Position numbers and translations under genes: made by a program. 64,000 bases of DNA from Halioglobus sp. (GTDB taxonomy: Bacteria; Pseudomonadota; Gammaproteobacteria; Pseudomonadales; Halieaceae), in contig PABK01000032.1 of assembly GCA_002699145.1 (NCBI GenBank), positions 1 to 64,000 on the forward strand, read 5' to 3'. Positions 45,445 to 54,407 of the stretch are shown here, piece by piece. Each line of letters begins with the position of its first letter. The first letter of the stretch is position 1. Below the pieces are notes generated by a model. That model was not told the origin of the DNA, searched no databases, and was given only the letters and a program-made list of their open reading frames with translations.

Positions 45445-46488
45445 ATGTCACAGCGCTCGCCGCTACACAGGGCATCCTCTCTCGCCCAGGTCGGGGCGTA
45501 CCTCGTATCTCGCGATATCGCCCCGGGACAGCTGTTACGCGACATGAACATCCCGGCGGAGACCCTGCTCGGCTCCAACATCTGGCTGCCCCGCAACTCG
45601 GTGCTAGAGCTCACCTGGGCGATCAATCGCCGCGCCGGAGACGAGTTGCTGGGCTTTCACCTTGGCGACCTGTTTGAACTGGAGAACTACGGCGAGTGGA
45701 CCCGGCGTTTGCTGCGCTGCGCCACGCTGGGCAAGGCACTGCACCATCTCTGCCTGACCCTGCACGAACAGGAAACCGGCACGCGCCTGAGCCTGCGCCG
45801 CCAGGGGGACAGCGTCAGTATACGCTCTGAAATGCTGGGAAAGATGACGGCCGACCCGCGCCACCAACACGACGCTCACCTGTACGTGCTGCTAAAGCTC
45901 CTGCGCTGTGCAGCACAACCGCTGGCGCTGACCCTGCGCCTGCCCCGGCATTACAGGCGAGTAGCCGAGGTGGAAGAACTGCTGGAGCTGCGTGTCGAAA
46001 GCGGCTGTGACCACGCGGAACTGGTGTTCGATGCCGCCGCACTCGAACTGCCGATGACAGATACACCGCCGCAACCACAGCACAGAGCCAGCCGCGCGGA
46101 ACTCACCTGTCAGCAGGTCTATCGCGAAATTGTCCGTACGTCGGGCCTGTCACGGCCGACGACGGCCAGTATCGCCGACGAACTGGCCCTCAGCGTGAGG
46201 ACCATGCAGCGACGCCTGTCCAGCTGGGGTTTCTCCTTCGAGGAAATACTCGACAGCTACAGAAAACGGCGCGCCATGGAACTGCTGCTGCACACACAGG
46301 CTTCGGTGACGGAGATCGCCTACGGCCTGGGCTATTCGGACGCGGCGCACCTGACGCGGGCCTTCCGCCGCTGGTATGGGATGCCCCCGCGCGCGGCGCG
46401 TGAGCGGGCGAGCCAGGGAGGGGCCGCGCTCGCAAACGAGACCGCCGCGCCGCCCCTGGTACCCGGCTTCATCGCGGCACCTGCCTGA
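45445..46488 (+). CDS. AraC-family transcriptional regulator (AraC_binding_2/OruR type)
   Basis: About 347 aa from ATG 45445 with AGGGAAG upstream; the track ORF begins 84 codons too early. Residues 1-220 resemble the arabinose-binding-like N-domain of OruR/ArgR-type AraC proteins (GSNIWLPRNSVLELTWAINRRAGDELLGFHLG). The last 100 residues carry the double HTH: ASIADELALSVRTMQRRLSSWGFSFEEIL and VTEIAYGLGYSDAAHLTRAFRRWYG. The effector is unknown. Neighbour genes on both sides, the divergent DUF3313 and downstream DUF3604, are candidate targets. Confidence 0.9.
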   Translation: MSQRSPLHRASSLAQVGAYLVSRDIAPGQLLRDMNIPAETLLGSNIWLPRNSVLELTWAINRRAGDELLGFHLGDLFELENYGEWTRRLLRCATLGKALHHLCLTLHEQETGTRLSLRRQGDSVSIRSEMLGKMTADPRHQHDAHLYVLLKLLRCAAQPLALTLRLPRHYRRVAEVEELLELRVESGCDHAELVFDAAALELPMTDTPPQPQHRASRAELTCQQVYREIVRTSGLSRPTTASIADELALSVRTMQRRLSSWGFSFEEILDSYRKRRAMELLLHTQASVTEIAYGLGYSDAAHLTRAFRRWYGMPPRAARERASQGGAALANETAAPPLVPGFIAAPA

Positions 46489-46741
46489 GCCGGCCCGCTC
46501 GCCCGATGTCCGGGAGATCCCCGTGGCGTGTACGGCGGCGGATCACCCGACTGTGACAGCCTCCCGGCGACGAATCTTGCCCCTGCGCGCCGTTTCTCGC
46601 CCCGACGGCAAAAACTGGCATGAAATGGCAAGCGCGAACAACCCGGGTACGCAACACTGCTACGCGCCCTGCCGCCTTGCCCGGCCACGCGCGCGGTGGA
46701 TTGGTGTCATCCGGCAGGCGGGATTGCCGAGCCGGTAGCGA

Positions 46742-46755
46742 GCGGGAGCTCCCGC
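46742..46755. other. 14-bp perfect palindrome upstream of the DUF3604 gene
   Basis: GCGGGAGCTCCCGC, self-complementary without a loop, lies 14 bp before the ATG at 46770. The 281-bp gap that contains it shows no other clear signal. It might be an operator; a chance event in GC-rich DNA is equally possible. Confidence 0.3.
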
Positions 46756-46769
46756 CCCAGCCGCAGGCC

Positions 46770-49055
46770 ATGACAGAACAATCACCAGGGAGAATCCACG
46801 CCATCGCCAGAAAAAAACCCGCAGCCGACACAGGCGCCGGACGCCGCAACCGCTGGTTGCCGTGCCTGTTACTCAGCCTGGGGACCGGCATCAGCAGCGT
46901 GAGTATGGGAGCCCCCAACCCGCAGAAAAACGTCTATTTCGGCGAGCAGCACCTGCATACCAGCCTGTCCTTCGACGCTTTCGCCTTCGGCAACACCCTC
47001 ACCGGGCCGGAAGATTTCTACCGCTACGCCAGGGGCAGGCCGATCAAGCACCCCGGGGGTTACGATGTCAGGATCACCAAACCCCTGGACTGGGGCGCGG
47101 TGACGGAGCACACGGACTACATGGGCGTGGTGCAGCAGGCCAACGACCCGCATTCGCCGCTGCGCAAGTCCTCCGGGTTTGCCGCCGGGCTATTGAAATT
47201 CGCCGCGGAGAAGGACGCCATGCTGACCTTCAAGGCGCTGTCGGCGAGCATCGCGACGGGCCATCCGCTGGAAACGCTCGCCGACCCGGCGGTCGTCAGC
47301 CCGGTGTGGCAACGCATCATCCGCGCGGCGGACGACGCCTACGAGCCGGGCGTCTTCACCTCGTTCACGGCGTTCGAATGGACGTCGACGCCCGGCTCCC
47401 AGAACCTGCATCGCAACGTGTTCTTCCGCGATTCGAAGATCCTGCCCAAGGTGCCCTATTCTTCCCTGGATTCCACCGACCCCATCGACCTGTGGCGCTG
47501 GATGGATGAACAGCGCGCCAGGGGCAGCGAACTGCTGGCGGTGTCGCACAACGGCAATCTCAGCTCCGGTGTGATGTTCCCGCGCCAGCGCGACCACAAA
47601 GGGCAGGCGATCGACCGGGCATGGGCCGAGGCGCGCCTGCGCAACGAACCGCTGACCGAGGTCAAGCAGGTCAAGGGGCAGTCGGAAACCACGCCCGCGC
47701 TGTCCCCCAACGATGAATTCGCCGGCTACGAGGTATTCGTCTGGCAGTTGCTGGGGGCGACTGGCGCGCCGCAGAACTACGGCAGCTACGTGCGCCAGGC
47801 CTATAAGGACGGCCTCGCCATGGGCCAGGGTCTGGGTTTCAATCCCTACCGCATGGGCATGGTGGCGGGCTCGGATTCTCATGTCACCGCCGTGCCCTAC
47901 CGCCAGGAAAACTTTTTCGGTGTGCACGGCACCGTGGACGACAGCCGCGAGAAACGGCTCAACGGCGCGACCGTGCTGGGCCTGAACAGCCTCTGGGTGA
48001 CCCCCGCCGGGCTCAGTGCCGTATGGGCCCAGGAGAACACGCGCGAGGCGATCTTCGATGGCCTCAGGAACGCCGAGACCTACGCCACCAGTGGCACGCG
48101 TATCGTGTTGCGCGTGTTCGGCGGCTGGGAGTTTCCCGGCGACCTGCTGCAGCAACGCGACTGGCTCACCACGGCCTACGAGACGGGTGTGCCGATGGGC
48201 GGCGAACTGACTGCACGCAGCGGCAATGGCGCGCCGGTGCTGGCCATTTGGGCGACACGCGACCCGGACGCCGCCAATCTCGACCGCATCCAGGTCATCA
48301 AGGGCTGGAGCAAACACGGGCAGTCCTTCGAGCAGGTCTACGACGTGGCCTGGGCCGGCGAGCGCGAACCGGACAAGAACAGCGGCAGACTACCCACCAT
48401 CCAATCCACGGTGGACCTGAACACCGGCGAGTACAGCAACACGGTCGGCGAGGCGGAACTGAAGACGCTGTGGACGGACCCGGATTTCGACCCCGCGCTG
48501 GATGCGTTCTACTACGTGCGCGTACTGGAGATCCCCACGCCGCGCTGGAGCACCATCCAGGCCGCCCAGGCCGGACGGCTGCCGCCGAGCGGCGCCGGCT
48601 ACACCGCGATCATCCAGGAACGCGCCTGGGGCACCCCCATCTGGTATGTGCCCGACGAGAAGGCGCGCCGTGGCGCCGGAGAAGGCCTCACCGTGGAACA
48701 ACTGCTCAAACAGGGCGGCGTGGCGCTGGACAACGACGCGCTGACGCAACTGGTGCAGGGCAAGTCATTCAACGTGCGTAACCGCGTTACCGGCAAGACC
48801 CACACCATCCTCTACGGCACTGACGGGCGCCGCCTGGTCACCGCTGTCGACGGCCAGCCCCAGGGACTGAGTGAGATGGGTGGAATGTTGCACAGCAATG
48901 CGCCGGACTACGAAATCCGCGACGGGCGATTGATCACGATCATCGCGGGAACGCCACTGGAAATCACCGTGTACAGGCTCGGCGACAAATACCTGGCGGC
49001 GCGACGCGGGGAGTACGGCTTCGTCAATTACGACGTCGCGCCGGTAAAAACCTGA
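46770..49055 (+). CDS. DUF3604 domain secreted protein
   Basis: About 761 aa from ATG 46770. A helix (about 28-45, WLPCLLLSLGTGISSVSMGA) should be a signal peptide with a long basic n-region. The rest matches DUF3604: NVYFGEQHLHTSLSFDAFAFGNTL near the start, WGAVTEHTDYMGVV, TAFEWTSTPGSQNLHRNV, and GMVAGSDSHVTAVPYRQENFFGVHG. The His and Asp in these motifs resemble a PHP-type metal site, so a hydrolase is plausible, but family function is unproven. The visible GGGAGA lies inside the coding frame, 9 bases before an ATC, so initiation there cannot be excluded. Confidence 0.85.
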   Translation: MTEQSPGRIHAIARKKPAADTGAGRRNRWLPCLLLSLGTGISSVSMGAPNPQKNVYFGEQHLHTSLSFDAFAFGNTLTGPEDFYRYARGRPIKHPGGYDVRITKPLDWGAVTEHTDYMGVVQQANDPHSPLRKSSGFAAGLLKFAAEKDAMLTFKALSASIATGHPLETLADPAVVSPVWQRIIRAADDAYEPGVFTSFTAFEWTSTPGSQNLHRNVFFRDSKILPKVPYSSLDSTDPIDLWRWMDEQRARGSELLAVSHNGNLSSGVMFPRQRDHKGQAIDRAWAEARLRNEPLTEVKQVKGQSETTPALSPNDEFAGYEVFVWQLLGATGAPQNYGSYVRQAYKDGLAMGQGLGFNPYRMGMVAGSDSHVTAVPYRQENFFGVHGTVDDSREKRLNGATVLGLNSLWVTPAGLSAVWAQENTREAIFDGLRNAETYATSGTRIVLRVFGGWEFPGDLLQQRDWLTTAYETGVPMGGELTARSGNGAPVLAIWATRDPDAANLDRIQVIKGWSKHGQSFEQVYDVAWAGEREPDKNSGRLPTIQSTVDLNTGEYSNTVGEAELKTLWTDPDFDPALDAFYYVRVLEIPTPRWSTIQAAQAGRLPPSGAGYTAIIQERAWGTPIWYVPDEKARRGAGEGLTVEQLLKQGGVALDNDALTQLVQGKSFNVRNRVTGKTHTILYGTDGRRLVTAVDGQPQGLSEMGGMLHSNAPDYEIRDGRLITIIAGTPLEITVYRLGDKYLAARRGEYGFVNYDVAPVKT

Positions 49056-49087
49056 ATGAGCAACCATCCACTGACAAGGTACTCGCG

Positions 49088-49816
49088 ATGAAAACTCCTC
49101 AAACAGCGCCCCTGCTGAGCTCATTGCTGGCCGCGCTACTGCTGGCGTGGACGCCGGCCACACTCGCCCAGGGCGCCTCGCCCCAACAGCGCGTGGATAC
49201 ACTCAAGCAGTGGCTCGCCGCCAGCCAGCAATCGATCAGGCAGTACGAGTGGGTGCAGACGAGCACGGTTACCGTCGATGGCAAAACGCAGAAAAAACAG
49301 CAATTTCATTGCTACTACGGCGTCGACGGAAAGCTGCAGAAAGTACAGGTCGGCGACGATGGCTCCACCGAGAAGGGCATGAAAATCATGCTGCCGCCCG
49401 CCATGATCCTGTCGAAGATCGCCGAACACCACGCGCAGGAAGTGCAGGAATTCGCAGCCAGCGCCGAGCAACTCGTGCACAGCTACCTGCCCACCGACCC
49501 CGCCAACATCCAGGCGTCGATGAACGCCGGGAAGATGTCGCTGAATCCGGCGGGCCAACGGGTGAAGCTGGGGTTTGCCGACTACCTCAAGGCCGGGGAC
49601 ACGTTAGGGGTCGAGATGGAAATCCCCACCAGCAGGCTGATTGCTGTATCCGTTGAAACCTATGTCGACAAGCCCGAGGACGCCGTGCAGTTCGACGCGC
49701 AGATGGGCGTCCTGCCCGACGGCACGATTTACGCCTCGCATATCACCCTGTCGGCGCCATCGAAGAAGCTGAACATCGTGATCGACAATTCCGGGCACCG
49801 GCCCGCATCGAGCTGA
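49088..49816 (+). CDS. Secreted protein of unknown function
   Basis: 242 aa with a signal peptide (1-28, ending TLAQG). The mature part is a mixed alpha/beta protein with a single Cys (HCYYGVDGKLQKVQVG), a helical middle of about 60 residues (ILSKIAEHHAQEVQEFAASAE) and a beta-rich end. I do not recognise a family. It lies 32 bp after the DUF3604 gene and 3 bp before the DUF2092 gene, so it probably belongs to one transcript with both. The layout suggests an outer-membrane-facing or lipid-handling accessory, but nothing in the sequence proves it. Confidence 0.75.
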   Translation: MKTPQTAPLLSSLLAALLLAWTPATLAQGASPQQRVDTLKQWLAASQQSIRQYEWVQTSTVTVDGKTQKKQQFHCYYGVDGKLQKVQVGDDGSTEKGMKIMLPPAMILSKIAEHHAQEVQEFAASAEQLVHSYLPTDPANIQASMNAGKMSLNPAGQRVKLGFADYLKAGDTLGVEMEIPTSRLIAVSVETYVDKPEDAVQFDAQMGVLPDGTIYASHITLSAPSKKLNIVIDNSGHRPASS

Positions 49817-49819
49817 GCG

Positions 49820-50638
49820 ATGGGAACTCGTTTGCTCTCCCGGGTGCTTGCCCCGCTGGCCCTGGTTGCCGCGCTGGCCGCCGGCACAGCCCTGGCACAG
49901 AATGAGGTCGGGGCCGCCGCTGGACAGCCCCTGCCATGGGACAAGCGCGCTCACGGGATGCTGCTGGACATGGCGCAACACCTCGAAAAGCTGCAGAACT
50001 TCCAGGTCTCCATCCGCGCCGGTTACGATGCCATGCAGGCCGATGGACAGCTGCTGGAGTTCCTCGAGCGCCGCGAGGTTCGGGTGGCGCGCCCCTCCCT
50101 GCTGCGCGTCGACGAGGCCGGCGCCGATGGCAGGCCAACGTCGCTGATATTCGATGGCGAGCAAATCACGGTGTACGACGGCACGCACAATGTCTTCGCG
50201 CTGGCGCCGCAACCTGGCGGTATCGACGATGCGATGGTGTACCTGCTGCGCGACCTGCAGATGCGTCTGCCCCTGGGCATGATGTTCACCACCTACTTTT
50301 CGCAGGAACTGCAGCGGCGGCTGCTGTCAGTCGCCTACGTGGAGCAGAGTTACGCATTCGCGCAGCCGACTCATCACATTGCCGGTCGCACCGGCTGGCT
50401 GGATTTCCAGGTGTGGCTGCCGGTAGCGGGTGAACCCCTGCCGCGCAGAATCGTCCTCACCTACCGCGGCGCGCCGGGCCACCCACAGCACTGGATGGAC
50501 TTCGACGCATGGCACACCGACAGTAGCCACGACACGACTGCCTTCGACTTCGAACCGCCAGCGGAGGCGACACAGATTCTCTTTGCGGTGCAAGTACCGC
50601 CTGAGCACGCCAGCGGGCAAGCGGGAGAAGCACCATGA
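49820..50638 (+). CDS. DUF2092 periplasmic protein
   Basis: 272 aa, 3 bp after the previous gene. A signal peptide (1-27, ending GTALAQ) is followed by a beta-rich domain typical of DUF2092/LolA-like folds: FQVSIRAGYDAMQADGQLLE, RREVRVARPSLLRVDE, LIFDGEQITVYDGTHNVFA and GWLDFQVWLPVAGEPLPRRI. By fold analogy it may bind lipids or lipoproteins in the periplasm; this is unproven. Its stop overlaps the next ATG (ATGA). Confidence 0.82.
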   Translation: MGTRLLSRVLAPLALVAALAAGTALAQNEVGAAAGQPLPWDKRAHGMLLDMAQHLEKLQNFQVSIRAGYDAMQADGQLLEFLERREVRVARPSLLRVDEAGADGRPTSLIFDGEQITVYDGTHNVFALAPQPGGIDDAMVYLLRDLQMRLPLGMMFTTYFSQELQRRLLSVAYVEQSYAFAQPTHHIAGRTGWLDFQVWLPVAGEPLPRRIVLTYRGAPGHPQHWMDFDAWHTDSSHDTTAFDFEPPAEATQILFAVQVPPEHASGQAGEAP

Positions 50639-51471
50639 GTACACTGGACAACCGCCTCTTGCTGGCCTGCACAGTTGCGCTGCTGTGTGCACTGGCCACG
50701 GGCGATGCGCTGGCACGCGGCGGAGCGCACAGTGGCTTCGGCGGTCAGGGCGGCTTCTCCCGTGACGGCGAAGCCCGTGGCGGGAGATTCTCCGGCGGCG
50801 GCAGTTTCCAGGGCAATCGCTCCGGGGAGCTGCAATCGGGCTCCGCACAGGCATCGGAGAATCGCTCTCAGCGGCAGCAGTCAATGAGTAGCACCAGCAC
50901 GGAAAACCAGGCGCAACGCCAGGAATCCATCTCGAACAACCAGTCCCAGCGGCAGGAGACGACCTCATCCAACCAGGCATCGCGACAGGAGTCGCGCAAC
51001 CAGAACGTCGACACCCGCCAGAGCGAGGCGACCGAACGCAGTGAAAACCGCACGGACGCCTTCAGCGACACCTATCGATACCCGGGATACGGCGGGTATC
51101 ACTACGACGATGATGACGATGACGGCGAGAAAGTCGCCGCTTTCGCCATCGGCGCCCTCGCCGGCGCTGCAGTCGGAGCGAGCGTGGCCTCATCGAAAAA
51201 CACAGCGCAAACGCAACAGCAGACCGCGGCGACTGCGCCGCAGGGCACAACCCCATCGCAGCAGACCACCACGAACACGACCAACATCTACTACAACACA
51301 CCGGCACCGGCGGCAGCACCCGCGCCTGCTCAGCCGATTAGATCACTGCCGTGCAACGCGAACGTCATCAATCGCCAGGGCGTCATGTACTACCAGTGCG
51401 GTCAGGACTACTACATGCAGACCTTCGGCAGCAACGGCCCCGTATACATGCAGGTGGCACCGCCAGCCTGA
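50635..51471 (+). CDS. Secreted Gln/Ser/Gly-rich low-complexity protein
   Basis: 278 aa, ATG overlapping the previous stop. The signal peptide ends near GDALARG. A Gly/Arg-rich part (GGAHSGFGGQGGF) is followed by a Ser/Gln/Glu/Asn tract with a recurring SQRQ(E/Q)S word (about residues 75-130) and a Tyr/Asp patch with six Asp in a row. A small helix of GxxxG type follows (AFAIGALAGAAVGASVA), and a Thr/Gln/Pro tract ends in a compact C-terminal domain with two Cys (LPCNANVINRQGVMYYQCG). The helix could insert in a membrane. Resemblance to DUF2092-linked small proteins of other genomes is positional only. Confidence 0.75.
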   Translation: MSTLDNRLLLACTVALLCALATGDALARGGAHSGFGGQGGFSRDGEARGGRFSGGGSFQGNRSGELQSGSAQASENRSQRQQSMSSTSTENQAQRQESISNNQSQRQETTSSNQASRQESRNQNVDTRQSEATERSENRTDAFSDTYRYPGYGGYHYDDDDDDGEKVAAFAIGALAGAAVGASVASSKNTAQTQQQTAATAPQGTTPSQQTTTNTTNIYYNTPAPAAAPAPAQPIRSLPCNANVINRQGVMYYQCGQDYYMQTFGSNGPVYMQVAPPA

Positions 51472-51560
51472 ATGGCCGCCAGCCCGGGCCTCTGCCCCAC
51501 GGGTATGGATTCCACCGGCGACAACCAGTTAATGGCAGGCGTCACACAAGGAGATAACAA

Positions 51561-52292
51561 ATGACACGAGCAAAACAGGTTGCGGCATGCGCCGGACTGG
51601 CCCTGTCCCTGGCACTGAACCCCGCCAGCGGCGAGAAAATGCAGGACTGGTCGTTCGAGGTGGCCCCCTATCTCTGGGCGATGGGTATCGACGGAGATCT
51701 CGACATCGGCAGGATCGACTACGATGCCTCCGCCAGCTTTTCCGATATTCTCGACCAGGCGGAGTACGGCGCCCAGGTGTTGCTGGAAGCCAACCGGGGA
51801 CGCTGGGTGAATTTTCTGCAGATCGACTACGGCGTACTGCAGAGCGATGACATCAGCGGGCCACTTGACCTGGCGAATGTGGAAATCGAGGTCACCAGCG
51901 CCCTGGCCACCCTCACCAGCGGCTATCGCGCCCCACTGGGGGAACGTCATAGCGTGGACTTCATGCTCGGCGTGCGTTTTGCCGGTTTCGAACTGGACGT
52001 GGATAACAGCCTGCTCGGCAAGAGCACAACCCAGGAGGAGGTCTTCGACGCGATACTCATGCTCCGGCCCCGCATCGTCCTGTCTGAAAACTGGACGCTG
52101 ATGACCTCGGCTTCCGTGGGCGCCGGCGATTCGGACCTGGTCTGGGAGATGTTCCCGGAGCTGATCTACCAGCCCGGCGCGCTGACGTTCAGGCTCGGCT
52201 ACCGCGAGCTGAACTACGAGTTCGAACAGGGCAATGCCGAGCTGGACATCAGCATGCCGGGCCTGGTAGCTGGCGTGGGTTTCGTGTTCTGA
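51561..52292 (+). CDS. Outer-membrane beta-barrel protein, function unknown
   Basis: 243 aa, ATG behind AAGGAG. Signal peptide 1-25 (ending NPASGE). The mature chain alternates hydrophobic and polar residues in about eight strands with Asp-rich turns (WSFEVAPYLWAMGIDGDLDIG, RFAGFELDVDNSLL) and ends in VAGVGFVF, a barrel C-terminus. WSFEVAPYLWAMGIDGD is typical of small conserved outer-membrane proteins without assigned function. It is last in a run of secreted-protein genes starting at 46770. A 90-bp gap precedes it, so it may have its own promoter. Confidence 0.8.
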   Translation: MTRAKQVAACAGLALSLALNPASGEKMQDWSFEVAPYLWAMGIDGDLDIGRIDYDASASFSDILDQAEYGAQVLLEANRGRWVNFLQIDYGVLQSDDISGPLDLANVEIEVTSALATLTSGYRAPLGERHSVDFMLGVRFAGFELDVDNSLLGKSTTQEEVFDAILMLRPRIVLSENWTLMTSASVGAGDSDLVWEMFPELIYQPGALTFRLGYRELNYEFEQGNAELDISMPGLVAGVGFVF

Positions 52293-52357
52293 CCCAGGCA
52301 GTCACCGGCGTTTCAGAGCTGGCGCCAGGCCTGCAGGCGCGGTCGTTTCTCGCCCTT

Positions 52358-54145
52358 TCAACCCTCGCGCTGTTGCTGCGCCTGCCACAGCGCCGCGTAG
52401 CGCCCGCCCGCCGCCAGCAGTTCCCGGTGTGTCCCCGTCTCCGCCACCACCCCCTGGTGCAGCACCACGATGGCCTGCGCATCGATCACCGTGGACAGGC
52501 GATGGGCAATCACCAGGCTGGTGTGTTCACGGGATATCTCGCGCAGGGCGTCCAGGATCGCCTGCTCCGAGCGGCTGTCCAGGGAGGACGTGGCCTCGTC
52601 GAAGACCAGGATGGGCGGTCGCTTGAGTATCGTGCGCGCGATGGACACGCGCTGGCGCTCACCGCCGGACAGTTTCAGCCCGCGTTCGCCGACCAGGGTC
52701 GCCCCGCCCTCGGGCAGGCCGTCGATGAAGGCGTCCAGGTGAGCCAGCCTGATCGCCTCTTCCACGGCGGCGTCCGTAGCGCGCGGGTTGCCGTAGCGCA
52801 CATTCTCGAAAATCGTGTCGTTGAACAGCACGGTGTCCTGCGGCACGATGCCGATGGCCGCACGCAGGGTCGCCTGGGTAACCCCGCGAATATCCTGCCC
52901 GTCGATCAGGATCCGGCCACCGTCCGGGTCGTAGAAGCGAAACAGCAGCTTCACCAGCGTGGACTTTCCCGCACCGCTGGCTCCCACCACCGCGACCTTC
53001 TGCCCCGGCTCGATGACAAAGCTGACATCGTGCAGGATGGGCCGCGCCGGGTCGTAGGCGAAGCTGACCCGGTTGAACTCGATGCGGCCTCGTTGCACTG
53101 CAAGTGCGGGCGCGCCCGGCGCATCCGTGACCGTCGGCTGCAGGCGCAACAGCGCGAACATCTGCTCGATATTGGCCATGGAACCCTTGATCTCGCGGAA
53201 TACGAAGCCGAGAAAGCCCAGCGGCATGAACAACTGGATCATGAACTGGTTGATGAGGATGAAGTCGCCGAGGCTCAGGCTGCCCTCCCTGACACGCCAG
53301 GCGGCCAGGCCGATCATGGCAGTCTGGGAGACGGCGATGATCAGGGCCTGGCCGCCGTTGAGCCCGAACAATGACAGGCGGTTGCGGCGCCTGGCCAGCT
53401 CCCACTTCTGCAGTTCGCTATCGTAGCGCCGCGCCTCGAAGTCCTCGTTGTTGAAGTACCTGACCGTTTCGAAGTTGAGCAGGCTGTCCACGGCGCGGGT
53501 ATTGCTGTTCGAGTCCGCCTCGTTCATCTCGCGCACGAAGCGGGTGCGCCACTCGGTGGCGCGCAGGGAAAACCAGCCGTACAGGAATACCGACACCAGC
53601 GTGATGCCGGCAAACCCCGGTCCGTAGTTGAACAACAGGATACCCGCCACCATGGCGATCTCGAACAGGGTTGGCGCAATGTTGAAGACGAAGAAACGCA
53701 GCAGAAAGCTCACCCCGGTGACGCCGCGCTCGATATCCCTGGCCAGGCCGCCGGTGCGCCGGTTCAGGTGGTACTCCAGGTCCAGCGAGTGAACGTGCCG
53801 GAACACCCGCAGGCCGATCTCGCGCATGGCGCGTTCGGTGACGCGCCCGAAGATCGTATCGCGCAACTCGGCGAAGAGGACATTGGCAAAGCGCGCCGCT
53901 CCGTAGGCCAGCACCAGGCCCAGCAACACCGAGGTGAGCAGCGTTGCGGAGCTGGCGCCCTCCAGCGAATCCACCAGTTGCTTGAGCAGGAAGGGAATGA
54001 CCAGGATGGCGCCCTTGGCGGCGAGCAGGCACAACATGGCCACGGTGACCCTGCCGCGGGAGTGGCGCAAGTAGGGGACCAGGTGGCGCAAAATGCGCCA
54101 GTTGACGGGGGTGTCGGTCTGCTCTGAGAAATTGCCGTGGCGCAT
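52358..54145 (-). CDS. Atm1-type ABC exporter (fused permease-ATPase)
   Basis: 595 aa half-transporter. The N-terminal six-helix permease has Atm1-family residues (LNRRTGGLARDIERG, SLLNFETVRYFNNEDFE). The C-terminal ATPase has Walker A GASGAGKSTL, Q-loop IVPQDTVLFND, signature LSGGERQRVS, Walker B ILVFDEATSSLD and H-loop IAHRLST. Homodimers export glutathione derivatives or metal-thiol complexes. Nearby arsenic genes are 8 kb away, so a metal role is a guess. It ends 65 bp from the barrel gene in convergent orientation and stands as a single gene. Confidence 0.93.
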   Translation of the reverse strand: MRHGNFSEQTDTPVNWRILRHLVPYLRHSRGRVTVAMLCLLAAKGAILVIPFLLKQLVDSLEGASSATLLTSVLLGLVLAYGAARFANVLFAELRDTIFGRVTERAMREIGLRVFRHVHSLDLEYHLNRRTGGLARDIERGVTGVSFLLRFFVFNIAPTLFEIAMVAGILLFNYGPGFAGITLVSVFLYGWFSLRATEWRTRFVREMNEADSNSNTRAVDSLLNFETVRYFNNEDFEARRYDSELQKWELARRRNRLSLFGLNGGQALIIAVSQTAMIGLAAWRVREGSLSLGDFILINQFMIQLFMPLGFLGFVFREIKGSMANIEQMFALLRLQPTVTDAPGAPALAVQRGRIEFNRVSFAYDPARPILHDVSFVIEPGQKVAVVGASGAGKSTLVKLLFRFYDPDGGRILIDGQDIRGVTQATLRAAIGIVPQDTVLFNDTIFENVRYGNPRATDAAVEEAIRLAHLDAFIDGLPEGGATLVGERGLKLSGGERQRVSIARTILKRPPILVFDEATSSLDSRSEQAILDALREISREHTSLVIAHRLSTVIDAQAIVVLHQGVVAETGTHRELLAAGGRYAALWQAQQQREG

Positions 54146-54407
54146 ACGGGCATTCTAACCTGAATCGCCCCCGCCATCGGAATTGCCGGCGACCTCTGCG
54201 CCAGGCACCGTGCCGTGAGGCCGGGCGGCAAACCTGTATTGACTGGATCGCCGTGTTTATCGAAGATACGCAGCCGGGACGCTGGAGCGGCGCCCCTTCC
54301 CTTGGCACGGCAGCGGACGCCTTCCCAGGCCGGGATCACTACCAGCTGTCACCGAGGACCAGGCCCTGATTTCCAAGCAGTTACAACAATCCGACCTCAA
54401 TCTCTTC

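Noticed and set aside
46806-46808. ATC start codon for the DUF3604 gene behind GGGAGA
   Set aside because: ATC initiation is very rare; ATG 46770 gives a complete if long signal peptide, so the ATC is only mentioned as an alternative.
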